Positions 50,283 through 59,108 of a stretch of 64,000 nt of DNA are shown one piece after another; position 1 is the first letter of the stretch, and each line of letters opens with the position of its first letter. Origin of the DNA: JAJFJD01 sp965228425 (lineage in GTDB: Bacteria > Pseudomonadota > Alphaproteobacteria > UBA8366). The stretch is taken from NCBI GenBank assembly GCA_965228425.1, contig OZ245815.1, positions 3,658,001-3,722,000 of the forward strand, given 5' to 3'. A program made the translations under genes and the position numbers. Under the pieces are notes generated by a model. It saw nothing but the letters and a program-made list of their open reading frames with translations. It was not told the DNA's origin and did not search any database.

Positions 50283-52430
50283 TCAGACACGCGCGCGCTC
50301 GACCGAATTGATCACCGACGTCGCCCGGAGGGCGGCGACGATGTCGGTCAACTGCTTGATGTCGCCCACCTCGATATCAATGAGCATATCGAAAAACTCC
50401 GGCGAACGGTCGGTGATCTTCAGATTGCTGATGTTGCCGCCGTCACGGCCGACCACGGTGCAAACCACGCCGAGACTGCCCGGCGTATTGCCGACGACGA
50501 CCTTGATCCGGGCGGTGTGCGGCATGCCCGATTCGTCCACATCCCAGGCCAGATCGATCCAACGCTCGGGCATGTCGGAAAAGCTCTCGAGCGTCTCGCA
50601 ATCGATGGTATGGATCGTGACGCCCTTGCCCGTGGTCTGAATGCCGACGATCCGGTCGCCCGGAATCGGATGGCAGCAACCGGCGAGATGCACCGCCACG
50701 CCGGGCGTCAGTCCCTTGATCGCCACCGGTTCCTTCTTGCCCTTGCGGCGGTGCCGCAGCGCCATCCGGCCGCGCCAGCCCTTGCGCTTCTTGCTGCCGG
50801 GATAGACGGAATGCAGCACGTCCAGTCCGGTCACGTCGCCCTGCCCGACCATCGCGTATAGATCGTTGTTCACGCGCGCATGGAAAATCTTCAGCACGCC
50901 CTCAATCGCCTTTTCCGTGAACTCGTAGCCTTCCTCGCGAAACACGTTTTCGACGATCTCGCGCCCGAGCTGGATATATTCCGCGCGTTGCTGGCCGCGC
51001 ACGAAACGGCGGATGCAGGCCCGCGCCTTGCCGGTGACCGCGAAACTCTCCCAACTTGGCGACGGCGTCTGCGCCTTCGAGGTGATGATTTCCACCTGAT
51101 CGCCGTTGCGCAGCCGTGTCCGCAACGGAACGATGCGGCCATTCACCTTGGCGCCGACACAGGTATTGCCGATATCCGTATGGACCGCATAGGCGAAATC
51201 CACCGCCGTGGCGCCGACCGGCATCGCCTGCAACTCGCCCTTGGGCGTGAAGCAGAAGACCTGATCGGCGAACATTTCCAGCTTCGTATGCTCCAGGAAT
51301 TCCTCGGCCCCGCCGGCGTGATCCAAAATCTCCAGCAATTCGCGCAGCCAGCGGTATTGCATCCCCTCGGTGCGGCCCGTCGGCCGGGCGCCCTGCTTGT
51401 ACTGCCAATGCGCCGCGACGCCCAATTCCGCGATCTCGTGCATGTCATGGGTGCGGATTTGCACCTCGATACGCTGGTTCTCCGGCCCCATGACCGTCGT
51501 ATGCAACGAGGTGTATCCGTTCGGCTTGGGCAGCGAAATATGGTCCTTGAAGCGGCCCGGCACGAGCCGATAGTTGCTGTGGATCACGCCGAGCGCGCGG
51601 TAGCAATCTTCCGTGGTGTCGACCAGCACCCGGAAGGCCATGATGTCGGAGAGCTGTTCGAACCCGACATTGTCGCGCTGCATCTTGCGCCAGATCGAGT
51701 GCGGCCGTTTCTCGCGGCCCGAGACGTCCGCATCAAGACCGTGTTCGGCCAAGGTCGACTTCAACTCGGCGAGCACCCGGTCGATCACGTTGCCGCCCTG
51801 CTGGCGCAGGAACTCCAGCCGGCTCAGGATCGACGCGCGGGCATCCGGGTTCAGCTCGGAAAAGGCCAGGTCTTCGAGCTCTTCCTTCCAATCGCGGATG
51901 CCGATCCGCTCCGAAAGCGGGACGTATATGTCCATCGTCTCGCGCGCGATGCGGCGCCGCTTTTCAGGGTTTCCGATATAGCCGAGTGTCCGCATGTTGT
52001 GCAGCCGGTCGGCCAGTTTGACCACCAGGACCCGAATGTCCTGCGACATGGCGAGAACCAACTTGCGGAAGTTCTCCGCCTGTTTGGCGCGGTCCGATTG
52101 GGTCTGGAGATCGAGCTGCGACAGCTTCGTGACGCCGTCGACAAGGCGGGCGATCTCGTCGCCGAAATTTCCTTCGATATCGTCCAGGGTCGCAACCGTA
52201 TCCTCGACCGTGTCATGCAGCAGCCCCGTGACGATCGACGCCGTGTCGAGCTTCTTTTCGGACAGGATACCGGCCACCTCGACCGGGTGGGAGAAATAGG
52301 AATCGCCGGACGCGCGCTGCTGGTTGCCGTGTGCGCGCATCGAATAGACGTAGGCGCGGTTGAGGGTGTCCTCATCCGCGCCCGGATCGTAACCTTTAAC
52401 TTTCTCGACAAGTTCGTATTGCCGCATCAT
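50283..52430 (-). CDS. rsh: Bifunctional (p)ppGpp synthetase/hydrolase (Rsh)
   Basis: 715 aa, the single long RelA/SpoT homologue typical of Alphaproteobacteria. The HD hydrolase domain is intact (YFSHPVEVAGI, then GLLHDTVEDT). The synthetase domain keeps the EDCYRALGVIHS and KDHISLPKPNGYTSLHT blocks. A TGS domain follows around 390-450, then a helical part and a C-terminal ACT domain (PGSLGVVCTVVGRDGGNISN). It makes and degrades the starvation alarmone. It lies 59 bp after rpoZ, the same order as E. coli rpoZ-spoT. Confidence 0.95.
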   Translation of the reverse strand: MMRQYELVEKVKGYDPGADEDTLNRAYVYSMRAHGNQQRASGDSYFSHPVEVAGILSEKKLDTASIVTGLLHDTVEDTVATLDDIEGNFGDEIARLVDGVTKLSQLDLQTQSDRAKQAENFRKLVLAMSQDIRVLVVKLADRLHNMRTLGYIGNPEKRRRIARETMDIYVPLSERIGIRDWKEELEDLAFSELNPDARASILSRLEFLRQQGGNVIDRVLAELKSTLAEHGLDADVSGREKRPHSIWRKMQRDNVGFEQLSDIMAFRVLVDTTEDCYRALGVIHSNYRLVPGRFKDHISLPKPNGYTSLHTTVMGPENQRIEVQIRTHDMHEIAELGVAAHWQYKQGARPTGRTEGMQYRWLRELLEILDHAGGAEEFLEHTKLEMFADQVFCFTPKGELQAMPVGATAVDFAYAVHTDIGNTCVGAKVNGRIVPLRTRLRNGDQVEIITSKAQTPSPSWESFAVTGKARACIRRFVRGQQRAEYIQLGREIVENVFREEGYEFTEKAIEGVLKIFHARVNNDLYAMVGQGDVTGLDVLHSVYPGSKKRKGWRGRMALRHRRKGKKEPVAIKGLTPGVAVHLAGCCHPIPGDRIVGIQTTGKGVTIHTIDCETLESFSDMPERWIDLAWDVDESGMPHTARIKVVVGNTPGSLGVVCTVVGRDGGNISNLKITDRSPEFFDMLIDIEVGDIKQLTDIVAALRATSVINSVERARV

Positions 52431-52489
52431 GCCCGGTCACTCCGCGTGGCATGATGCGCCGGCGCCCGATGTGCGGCGCCGGTCGTCGG

Positions 52490-52900
52490 TCATTCCGTCC
52501 CGGTCTGCCCGTCGGTCGGCGCTTCACCGGCAGCGCCGTCGCTGGCACCCATCTCCGCTTCCTTCGCGGTCATGATGCTCATCCCCGACGGCAACCCTTC
52601 CGACCCGTCTTCATGGCCGGCCATCGCCGCCGCCATGTATTCCATGGGCTCGTCTTCTTCCGGCTCGTCGATTTCCGGAACCTTCTGCAGGCCGCGGACG
52701 AGGTCGTCCTTCAGCTTATCGAGCGGCACGGTTTCGTCCGCGATCTCGCGCAGCGCAACGACCGGGTTCTTATCGTTGTCGCGCTCGATCGTGATTTCCG
52801 CGCCAGCGGAAATCTCACGGCTCCGCTGCGCCGCCATCATCACGAGTTCGAAACGATTGGGCACCCGTTCTACACAGTCTTCCACGGTGACACGCGCCAT
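52490..52900 (-). CDS. rpoZ: DNA-directed RNA polymerase omega subunit
   Basis: 136 aa. The N-terminal ~70 residues are classical omega (MARVTVEDCVERVPNRFELV, then RDNDKNPVVALREIADETV), which binds the beta' C-terminus and forms one ppGpp site. The rest is an acidic, low-complexity tail, longer than in E. coli (91 aa) but usual for the class. The first gene of the rpoZ-rsh-pdxJ-acpS run; two hairpins lie in the leader. Confidence 0.94.
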   Translation of the reverse strand: MARVTVEDCVERVPNRFELVMMAAQRSREISAGAEITIERDNDKNPVVALREIADETVPLDKLKDDLVRGLQKVPEIDEPEEDEPMEYMAAAMAGHEDGSEGLPSGMSIMTAKEAEMGASDGAAGEAPTDGQTGTE

Positions 52901-52922
52901 GCTCTACCCTACTCCGCTGTTT

Positions 52923-52940
52923 GCGCTTCCTCGGAAGCGC
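52923..52940 (-). promoter_or_regulatory. Hairpin 1 in rpoZ leader
   Basis: GCGCTTC-CTCG-GAAGCGC is a perfect 7-bp inverted repeat with a 4-base loop, 23 bp upstream of the rpoZ start. There is no T-run after it on the minus strand, so it is not a normal terminator. It may form in the rpoZ leader RNA. Confidence 0.4.
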
Positions 52941-52961
52941 GCTGCCAAAAGGCCGAATTAC

Positions 52962-52976
52962 GGCAGGAAACCTGCC
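52962..52976 (-). promoter_or_regulatory. Hairpin 2 in rpoZ leader
   Basis: GGCAGG-AAA-CCTGCC is a perfect 6-bp inverted repeat with a 3-base loop, 62 bp upstream of the rpoZ start and 21 bp from hairpin 1. It could also be a DNA operator. Function unknown. Confidence 0.35.
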
Positions 52977-53238
52977 AATCAGGACCAGAATATAGGGGCG
53001 GACAGGCCCCTACTTCAAGGATATTCCACCCTATTCATATTATACCGGATCGAGTGGTTGAAAACCGCTATTGCAGCAATATTTCGGATGAGAACCCGGC
53101 CGAATTTGCCACAACTGCCACTTGCGAAAATTTTATAAGCCCTCTAAGTAATAGACATCAACTCGTAATAACGTGCAATAAATCGGCCGCACGTTCTTGA
53201 ACCAAAAAAACAAACGTTTACCGAAAGTTGCAATCTCG

Positions 53239-53871
53239 ATGTTAGACAACATCTATAGTAATGAAAAATTGGGGCTGTTCATCGACGGCTCTAATCTTTA
53301 CGCGGCGGCACGAGCACTTGGTTTTGACATCGATTACAAGAAATTGCTCGACCTTTTCGCCAATAAAGGCCGGTTAGTACGCGCGTATTACTACACAGCA
53401 CTTGTCGAAGACCAAGAATATTCCCCGATCCGGCCTCTTGTGGATTGGCTCGATTACAACGGCTACACCATGGTCACGAAGCCGACCAAGGAGTTCACCG
53501 ACGCGTCCGGCCGCCGCAAGATCAAGGGCGATATGGACATCGAGTTGGCCATCGACGTAATGGAAATGGCCCCGCATCTAGACCATATCGTGATCTTTTC
53601 GGGCGACGGCGACTTTCGCCGGCTGGTCGATGCCGTACAGCGCAAAGGAGTCCGCGTCAGCGTCGTCAGCACGGTGCGTACGCAACCGTCCATGGTGGCG
53701 GACGAATTGCGCCGGCAAGCCGATTGCTTCATCGAATTGCAATCCTTGGCGGAAGAAATCGCCCGGCAGCATACCGAGCGTCAATACGAACCGAACGACG
53801 ACCATGCGGCCGACGACTTCGACGACGAAGACGATTATGACGACGACGATGTGATCGTCGAACCGGCGTAA
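53239..53871 (+). CDS. NYN domain protein, LabA/DUF88 family
   Basis: 210 aa from the ATG at 53239 (MLDNIYSNEKLGLFIDGSN); a TTG at 53197 is the longer option. The NYN fold is a PIN-like nuclease domain: first Asp in LFIDGSNLYAAAR, middle acidic block GDMDIELAIDVME and late FSGDGDFRRLVDAV, so all metal-binding Asp are kept. After the domain comes a very acidic tail (residues ~188-205, almost all Asp and Glu). Such proteins may cut RNA, but the role is mostly unknown. It sits divergent from rpoZ and before the glycosylase gene. Confidence 0.88.
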   Translation: MLDNIYSNEKLGLFIDGSNLYAAARALGFDIDYKKLLDLFANKGRLVRAYYYTALVEDQEYSPIRPLVDWLDYNGYTMVTKPTKEFTDASGRRKIKGDMDIELAIDVMEMAPHLDHIVIFSGDGDFRRLVDAVQRKGVRVSVVSTVRTQPSMVADELRRQADCFIELQSLAEEIARQHTERQYEPNDDHAADDFDDEDDYDDDDVIVEPA

Positions 53872-54009
53872 TCCGCCCGGAACGGCGCGCGCTCATCGCC
53901 ATCGAGCCTCCAAATCCGGCGGTATTCCAACAAAGATGTCGATATCCGACAGATGGCGCGGCCGACCTCTACCCATTTCGCGCCGCATCGGCTGGTGTAT
54001 AGTGCGCGC

Positions 54010-54681
54010 ATGACGACGCCCCTTCCCTCGGACACGCCGGACGGCCAGCCTGCCGCACCGGCGCTCGATTGCGGCATCTGCGACAGACTGGTCGATTTCC
54101 GCCACGCCAACCAAGCGAAATTCCCCGCCTTCCATAACGCGCCGGTGCCGAGCTTCGGACCGCTCGACGCGCGCGTGCTAATCGTCGGCCTGGCGCCGGG
54201 GTTGAAGGGCGCGAACCAGACCGGCCGACCCTTCACCGGCGACTACGCGGGCGACCTGCTGTATCCGACGTTGCTGCGCTTCGGCTTTGCCGAAGGTACG
54301 TATGGCGCGGTCCCGGACGACGGGTTGCGCCTGGTCGACATCCGCATCACCAACGCGGTGCGCTGCGTGCCGCCGCAAAACAAACCCGTTGGGGCGGAGA
54401 TCAAGGCCTGCCGTCCGTACCTGGCGAGCGAATTGGCGGCGCTGCCGCGGCTGCATACGGTGATCGCGCTCGGCGTGGTCGCCCATAACTCGGTGCTGGC
54501 GGCCAGCGGGCTGAAGCAAAGCCACTGCAAGTTCGCCCACAACGCCCGCCACGAATTGCCGGGCAGCCTGATCCTCAACGACAGCTACCACTGCTCGCGC
54601 TACAACACGAACACGGGCCGCCTGACCGAGGCGATGTTCCACGACGTGTTTGCGAGCGTGAAGGCGGGGTTGGCGGGCTAA
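54010..54681 (+). CDS. Uracil-DNA glycosylase, type 5 (UDGb) family
   Basis: 223 aa from the ATG at 54010; an ATG at 53953 would add 19 residues without family similarity. Removes uracil or other deaminated bases from DNA. The iron-sulfur cysteines begin with DCGICDRLVDF and continue with RCVPPQNKP and the Cys in EIKACRPYL. Motif A is IVGLAPGLKGANQTGRPF, with no catalytic Asp or Asn in the usual place, as in family 5. The late motif is LNDSYHCSRYNTNTGRL. It overlaps nothing and ends 3 bp before the convergent smpB. Confidence 0.88.
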   Translation: MTTPLPSDTPDGQPAAPALDCGICDRLVDFRHANQAKFPAFHNAPVPSFGPLDARVLIVGLAPGLKGANQTGRPFTGDYAGDLLYPTLLRFGFAEGTYGAVPDDGLRLVDIRITNAVRCVPPQNKPVGAEIKACRPYLASELAALPRLHTVIALGVVAHNSVLAASGLKQSHCKFAHNARHELPGSLILNDSYHCSRYNTNTGRLTEAMFHDVFASVKAGLAG

Positions 54682-54684
54682 GGC

Positions 54685-55155
54685 CTACCCCTTGTCCCGC
54701 ATCAGTCGGGCTTTCTGGCGCTGCCAGTCGCGGGCCTTTTCCAACTGGCGCTTGTCATGCTTCTTGCGACCCTTGGCGAGGCCGATCTCCAGCTTCGCGA
54801 TGCCGCGCCGGTTGAAATAAATCTTCAGCGGCACGAGGGTCACGCCCTCGCGTTTCACCGCGCCGAGCAGCCGGTCGCGTTCGCGCTTGTGCACCAGCAA
54901 CTTCTTCGGCCGCCGCGGTTCATGGTTGAACCTGCCCGCGTTGGGATATTCCTGGATCGTGCAGTTCAGCAAGTAGAGGTCACCGTCCTTAGGGCCGGCA
55001 TAGGCCTCGCCCAGGCTCGCCTTGCCCGCGCGCAGCGACTTCACCTCGGTCCCCTGCAGGGCAAGGCCGGCTTCCAGCGTCTCCTCGATGATGTAGTCGC
55101 GGCGGGCGCGGCGGTTTTGGGCCACCGGCGGGCCGCCGTTCAGTCCTTCGGGCAT
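54685..55155 (-). CDS. smpB: SsrA-binding protein SmpB
   Basis: 156 aa. Binds tmRNA and brings it to stalled ribosomes for trans-translation. Typical motifs: NRRARRDYIIEETLEAGLAL, GTEVKSLRAGKASLGEAYA, and PKKLLVHKRERDRLLGAV. The C-terminal basic tail (KGRKKHDKRQLEKARDWQRQ) enters the ribosome. It lies 113 bp after dapA on the same strand. No ssrA gene was seen near. Confidence 0.96.
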   Translation of the reverse strand: MPEGLNGGPPVAQNRRARRDYIIEETLEAGLALQGTEVKSLRAGKASLGEAYAGPKDGDLYLLNCTIQEYPNAGRFNHEPRRPKKLLVHKRERDRLLGAVKREGVTLVPLKIYFNRRGIAKLEIGLAKGRKKHDKRQLEKARDWQRQKARLMRDKG

Positions 55156-55268
55156 GGCAGTTGCGTCTTACGGTCTCTATCGGTCGTTGCTGTCCAGGCA
55201 CGCGCCGTCTCCGGCACGCGAGCGCCGGAGACTACACCAAAAAGCGTCGAATGCGTGCGTTTTCCGCC

Positions 55269-56147
55269 CTAGTTGATCAGGCCGCAATGCACCATTGCGT
55301 CCCGGACCGCCGCCTCTCCGTCCGGCGTGAGGGCCGTGATCGGCAAGCGCACCTTGGGATCGCATTTGCCGAGCAGGCTCGCGCCGTATTTGGCGGGTGC
55401 GGGGCTCGGCTCGCAGAACATCGCGTCGTGCAGCGGCATCAACCGGTCGCGCAGCGTGTCGAAGGTGTCCATATCCTTCTCCTGCCACGCCGCATGAAGA
55501 TCGGAACAGAGTTTCGGCGCCACATTCGAGGTCACCGAAATACAGCCGACGCCGCCCTGCGCCAGGAAAGCCGCGACGGTGGCGTCTTCGCCCGAAAGCT
55601 GGCAGAAATCCTTGCCTGCGGTCACCCGCGTCGCCAGCGGCCGCGCGAGATCGGCGGTCGCATCCTTCACCCCGACGATATTCGCTATCTTCGCCAACCG
55701 CGCCATGGTGTCGACGCTGATATCGACGATCGACCGGCCCGGAATGTTATAGACAATCACTGGAATATCAGCCGATTCCGCCACGGCCTTGAAGTGCTGA
55801 TAAAGCCCTTCCTGCGACGGCTTGTTGTAATAGGGTGCGACGCTCAACACGCCGTCCGCGCCGACGGATTTCGCATGTTTGGTGAATTCAACGGCTTCGT
55901 CGGTGTTGTTCGAGCCCGCACCTGCGATGACGGGGACCCGTCCGGCGGCGGCCTCGACGCACAATTCGACGACGCGTTTATGTTCCTCGTGGCTAAGCGT
56001 TGGCGACTCGCCGGTCGTTCCGACCGGCACCAAGCCATTCGTGCCCTCGGCGATCTGCCAGTCCACGAAGGCCTGGAAGCCGTCCTCGTCGATCCCACCG
56101 TTCTTGAACGGGGTGATCAGGGCCGTAAGCGAACCCTTGAACATCAT
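55269..56147 (-). CDS. dapA: 4-hydroxy-tetrahydrodipicolinate synthase
   Basis: 292 aa. First enzyme of the lysine/diaminopimelate branch, joining pyruvate and aspartate semialdehyde. Barrel motifs: VPVGTTGESPTLSHEEH with the Thr-Thr pair, VIVYNIPGRS with the catalytic Tyr and GVKDATADL with the Schiff-base Lys. Normal length. Upstream region is shared with the divergent lytic transglycosylase gene. Confidence 0.95.
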   Translation of the reverse strand: MMFKGSLTALITPFKNGGIDEDGFQAFVDWQIAEGTNGLVPVGTTGESPTLSHEEHKRVVELCVEAAAGRVPVIAGAGSNNTDEAVEFTKHAKSVGADGVLSVAPYYNKPSQEGLYQHFKAVAESADIPVIVYNIPGRSIVDISVDTMARLAKIANIVGVKDATADLARPLATRVTAGKDFCQLSGEDATVAAFLAQGGVGCISVTSNVAPKLCSDLHAAWQEKDMDTFDTLRDRLMPLHDAMFCEPSPAPAKYGASLLGKCDPKVRLPITALTPDGEAAVRDAMVHCGLIN

Positions 56148-56336
56148 GCGTTCTCCGCAGAATACCTACTGTTGCGGCCACCATACTGCCAAGCCATGGG
56201 ATGCAGCAAGCGGCTTCGCGCCGGGAGCGGGCATCCCAGCTGAAACCACGGCTGAATAAGCCGTATTGTTGGATTCCGGAAATTCAAATAGACTTCCGCG
56301 CTGTTCAGTTCAATGAATACTATTCGGTGACCCTGC

Positions 56337-58400
56337 GTGCGGCGAATATTACGCCAATACGTTACTATTATTGCATTTTTTTGCTTCTTGGGCGGCTTGT
56401 CGGCAGCATCGATCCCTTCGGCCGCCGAAACCCTGACCAAGCGACAGCGCGCCTATTACGCCAACGCGATCGAATTGGCGGACCGTGATCTGTGGCCGGA
56501 CGTCCGGAAGCTTTCGCCCGCGAAAAGCAACGGCGCCGCCGACAAGATCATCGAGTGGATGCGGCTGCGGTCCGCCAAAGTCAGGGCCGGTTTCCCCGAA
56601 GTCTCCGCCTTTATCAAGGCCAACCCGGCCTGGCCCGACCAAGACAAGCTGCGCCGCCGCGCCGAGGAAATGATGGGCGGTCTGCCGGCCGACGAAGTGC
56701 TCGCCTGGTTCGACACCTATCCAATGGAATCCCCGGACGGTGCATATCATCTGGCCAATGCGTTGGAATCGGTCGGTCGGAACGACGAAGCGGCCAAGGC
56801 GGTCCGCCATGCATGGATTACGATGGAGTTGGGACCCAAGCAGGCCACCGACTTCAAGGCCCGTTTTCGAAATTATCTCGGCCAGAAGGAGGAAATCGCC
56901 AAGCTCGAATACCTGCTCTGGGAACGCGAGGTCCGGGCATCCCGCCGGCAGATGCGCAAGGTCCCGCCGGAATGGCGGCAGCTGGCGCGGGCGCGCATTG
57001 CGCTGATGATCCGCGCCCGCAACGCGTCCTCCCTGCTTCGCCGGGTCAAGCCGGCGTTGGTGCGGAGCCAAGGCATCGTGTTTGAGAGGGTGCGCTGGCG
57101 TCGGCGCGCGAAACGGATGGATTCGGCGATCGACATGCTGTTGGCGAATCGCCCGGTGAACCCAAGCCGCCCGGACCGCTGGTGGCGTGAACGGAACTAC
57201 CTCGCGCGTTGGGCGATGAAGGAAGAGCGGCCGGAACTCGCCTACCGCCTTGCCAGCGAACACGGGCAAACCAGCGGCATCGGGTTTGCCGGCGCGGAAT
57301 GGCTCGCCGGCTGGATCGCCTTGCGGAAATTGAACAAGCCCGATGCCGCGCTCAAGCATTTCAAGGCGCTTTACAACGGGGTGAAGTTTCCCGTCAGCCG
57401 ATCGCGCGGCGCTTATTGGACGGCGCGGGCGTTGGAGACCAAGGAACAGCACAGCGAGGCCACGAAATGGTATCGCACCGCAGCTCAGCACATGACGCGC
57501 TTCTATGGTCAGGTCGCGGCCGGCCATGTGCTCGCGGCCGAACGGCCGACACTGCCGACAGAGCGCGAGCCGACCGACGCGGACCGGCGCGCGTTCGAGG
57601 CGCATGACGCGGTCCGCGCCATCCGCGTGCTGGCGCAGTTGGACCGGCGGCGCGACATCAAGCGCTTCCTTCTGGGGCTGGCGGACGATGCCAAGACCCA
57701 GACCGAATGGACCCTCGCCGCCCGCCTCGCGCAAGAAATGGGCCGGCACGACGTCGGCGTATCCATCGCGAAGCGTGCGCTCCGCAAGGGCGTCATTCTC
57801 AGTAAAACCGGCTATCCCGCGTTGGAGCCGGTCAGTAACGGCGACAGGGCATTTCCCGATCCGGCGCTGATCTTCTCGGTGGTCCGCCAAGAAAGCGCCT
57901 TCGACCCGAAGGCGATCAGCCACGCCGGGGCGCGCGGGCTGATGCAGATCATGCCGCAGACGGCCCTGCGGGTCGCCCGCCGGCTCAAGGTGCCGTATTC
58001 GCGCAATCGGCTCACCCGCGACCCGGCCTATAACCTTCGGCTCGGCCAAGCCTATCTCGCCAACATGATCCGGGACTACGACGGCTCGCTGATCCTGGCG
58101 CTCGCCGCCTACAACGCGGGACCGCTAAGGGTCGAGCGTTGGCTGCGCCGTTATGGCGACCCGGGCCCCAGCATCTACGATGCGATCGACTGGATCGAAT
58201 CCATCCCCTTCACCGAGACACGCACCTATGTACAGCGTGTGCTGGAAAACCTGACGGTTTACCGGGGTCGCACGGATGGTCTAAACATGGCGCTCACCTT
58301 CGCCGCGATGGAACCGGGCCCCTTCAAGGATTCGGCAGGACGCACCGACCGGATCGCCGGGGATCCGCTACAGGACGGAGATGACTTTGCCGGACCCTAG
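56337..58400 (+). CDS. Soluble lytic murein transglycosylase (Slt70-like)
   Basis: 687 aa from a GTG start. A signal peptide (IIAFFCFLGGLSAASIPSA) exports it to the periplasm. A long helical U-domain (~50-500) is followed by the SLT catalytic domain near 510-640. The catalytic Glu is in FSVVRQESAFDPKA; GARGLMQIMPQTA and ALAAYNAGPLRVERWL complete the site. It cleaves glycan strands to anhydromuropeptides. It overlaps the next gene by 20 bp and is divergent from dapA. Confidence 0.93.
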   Translation: MRRILRQYVTIIAFFCFLGGLSAASIPSAAETLTKRQRAYYANAIELADRDLWPDVRKLSPAKSNGAADKIIEWMRLRSAKVRAGFPEVSAFIKANPAWPDQDKLRRRAEEMMGGLPADEVLAWFDTYPMESPDGAYHLANALESVGRNDEAAKAVRHAWITMELGPKQATDFKARFRNYLGQKEEIAKLEYLLWEREVRASRRQMRKVPPEWRQLARARIALMIRARNASSLLRRVKPALVRSQGIVFERVRWRRRAKRMDSAIDMLLANRPVNPSRPDRWWRERNYLARWAMKEERPELAYRLASEHGQTSGIGFAGAEWLAGWIALRKLNKPDAALKHFKALYNGVKFPVSRSRGAYWTARALETKEQHSEATKWYRTAAQHMTRFYGQVAAGHVLAAERPTLPTEREPTDADRRAFEAHDAVRAIRVLAQLDRRRDIKRFLLGLADDAKTQTEWTLAARLAQEMGRHDVGVSIAKRALRKGVILSKTGYPALEPVSNGDRAFPDPALIFSVVRQESAFDPKAISHAGARGLMQIMPQTALRVARRLKVPYSRNRLTRDPAYNLRLGQAYLANMIRDYDGSLILALAAYNAGPLRVERWLRRYGDPGPSIYDAIDWIESIPFTETRTYVQRVLENLTVYRGRTDGLNMALTFAAMEPGPFKDSAGRTDRIAGDPLQDGDDFAGP

Positions 58401-59073
58401 ACTGAGCGAAATCAAGGCCTGCGTGTTCGACGCGTATGGCACCCTATTCGACGTGTTTTCGGTCGCCGACGGCGTGCGGGCGGCAGTCGGCGACGATGCC
58501 GACCGGGTGACGGCGCTATGGCGCCAGAAACAACTCGAATACACTTGGCTGCGCAGCCTGATGAAATCGCATGTCGATTTCTGGCAGGTCACGCGCGACG
58601 CGCTCGATTTCTCCCTGAGCACCGTCGGCAACAACGACCCGGCGCTGCGCGACAGTCTGTTGGACCTCTATCTCACACTCGACACCTATCCCGAGGTCGA
58701 AGGCCTGTTGACGACATTGCGGGACAACCGCATTCCGCGGGCCATCCTGTCGAACGGCGCACCGCCGATGCTCGACGCCGCGGTCCGGTCCGCCGGGATC
58801 GCCGAGCTGCTCGACGAGGTGTTCTCGGTCGAGGATGTCGGCGTCTACAAACCCGATTCGTCGGTGTATCAAATCGCGGTCGACCGCCTGCGGTGCCAGC
58901 CGGCGCAAATCTGTTTCATGTCGTCGAACGCATGGGACGTGGCGGGCGCGGCGAATTTCGGCTTCACCGTTGTCTGGATCAATCGGTTCGGCCAAGTGCC
59001 GGAACGCCTGCCCGGCAAGCCGGTCGAGGAACTCAAGAGTTTGGAAGCGCTGCCGTCGCTTCTCGGCCTGTAG
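58381..59073 (+). CDS. Haloacid dehalogenase type II (HAD superfamily)
   Basis: 230 aa. The nucleophile is D17 in CVFDAYGTLFDV, then LSNGAPPML (Ser/Asn), Lys in DVGVYKPDSSVY and SSNAWDVAGAANFGF with the Ser-Asn-x-x-Asp of (S)-2-haloacid dehalogenases. WLRSLMKSHVDFWQ in the cap is also typical. It would replace a halogen by OH on 2-haloalkanoic acids, or act on a related small molecule. It starts 20 bp inside the lytic transglycosylase gene, so it is coupled to it, and is followed by an alpha/beta hydrolase gene 35 bp downstream. Confidence 0.88.
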   Translation: MTLPDPRLSEIKACVFDAYGTLFDVFSVADGVRAAVGDDADRVTALWRQKQLEYTWLRSLMKSHVDFWQVTRDALDFSLSTVGNNDPALRDSLLDLYLTLDTYPEVEGLLTTLRDNRIPRAILSNGAPPMLDAAVRSAGIAELLDEVFSVEDVGVYKPDSSVYQIAVDRLRCQPAQICFMSSNAWDVAGAANFGFTVVWINRFGQVPERLPGKPVEELKSLEALPSLLGL

Positions 59074-59108
59074 GAACGAAAAGACGGTTCAATAAGGCTG
59101 CATCGCCC

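Larger units (their letters stand above)
52901..53238. other. 338-bp intergenic region between divergent rpoZ and NYN gene
   Basis: No gene seen. The left 80 bp is the rpoZ leader with two strong inverted repeats (separate entries). From about 53030 the DNA becomes unusually AT-rich compared with the rest of the window and probably holds the promoters of the NYN gene. No tRNA or clear small-RNA structure was recognised. Confidence 0.6.

Noticed and set aside
50880..52454. 524-aa open frame opposite rsh
   Set aside because: Antisense shadow of the Rsh gene, whose HD, synthetase, TGS and ACT parts are all present.
56349..58049. 566-aa open frame opposite the lytic transglycosylase gene
   Set aside because: Antisense shadow; the plus-strand frame has a signal peptide and the full SLT active site.
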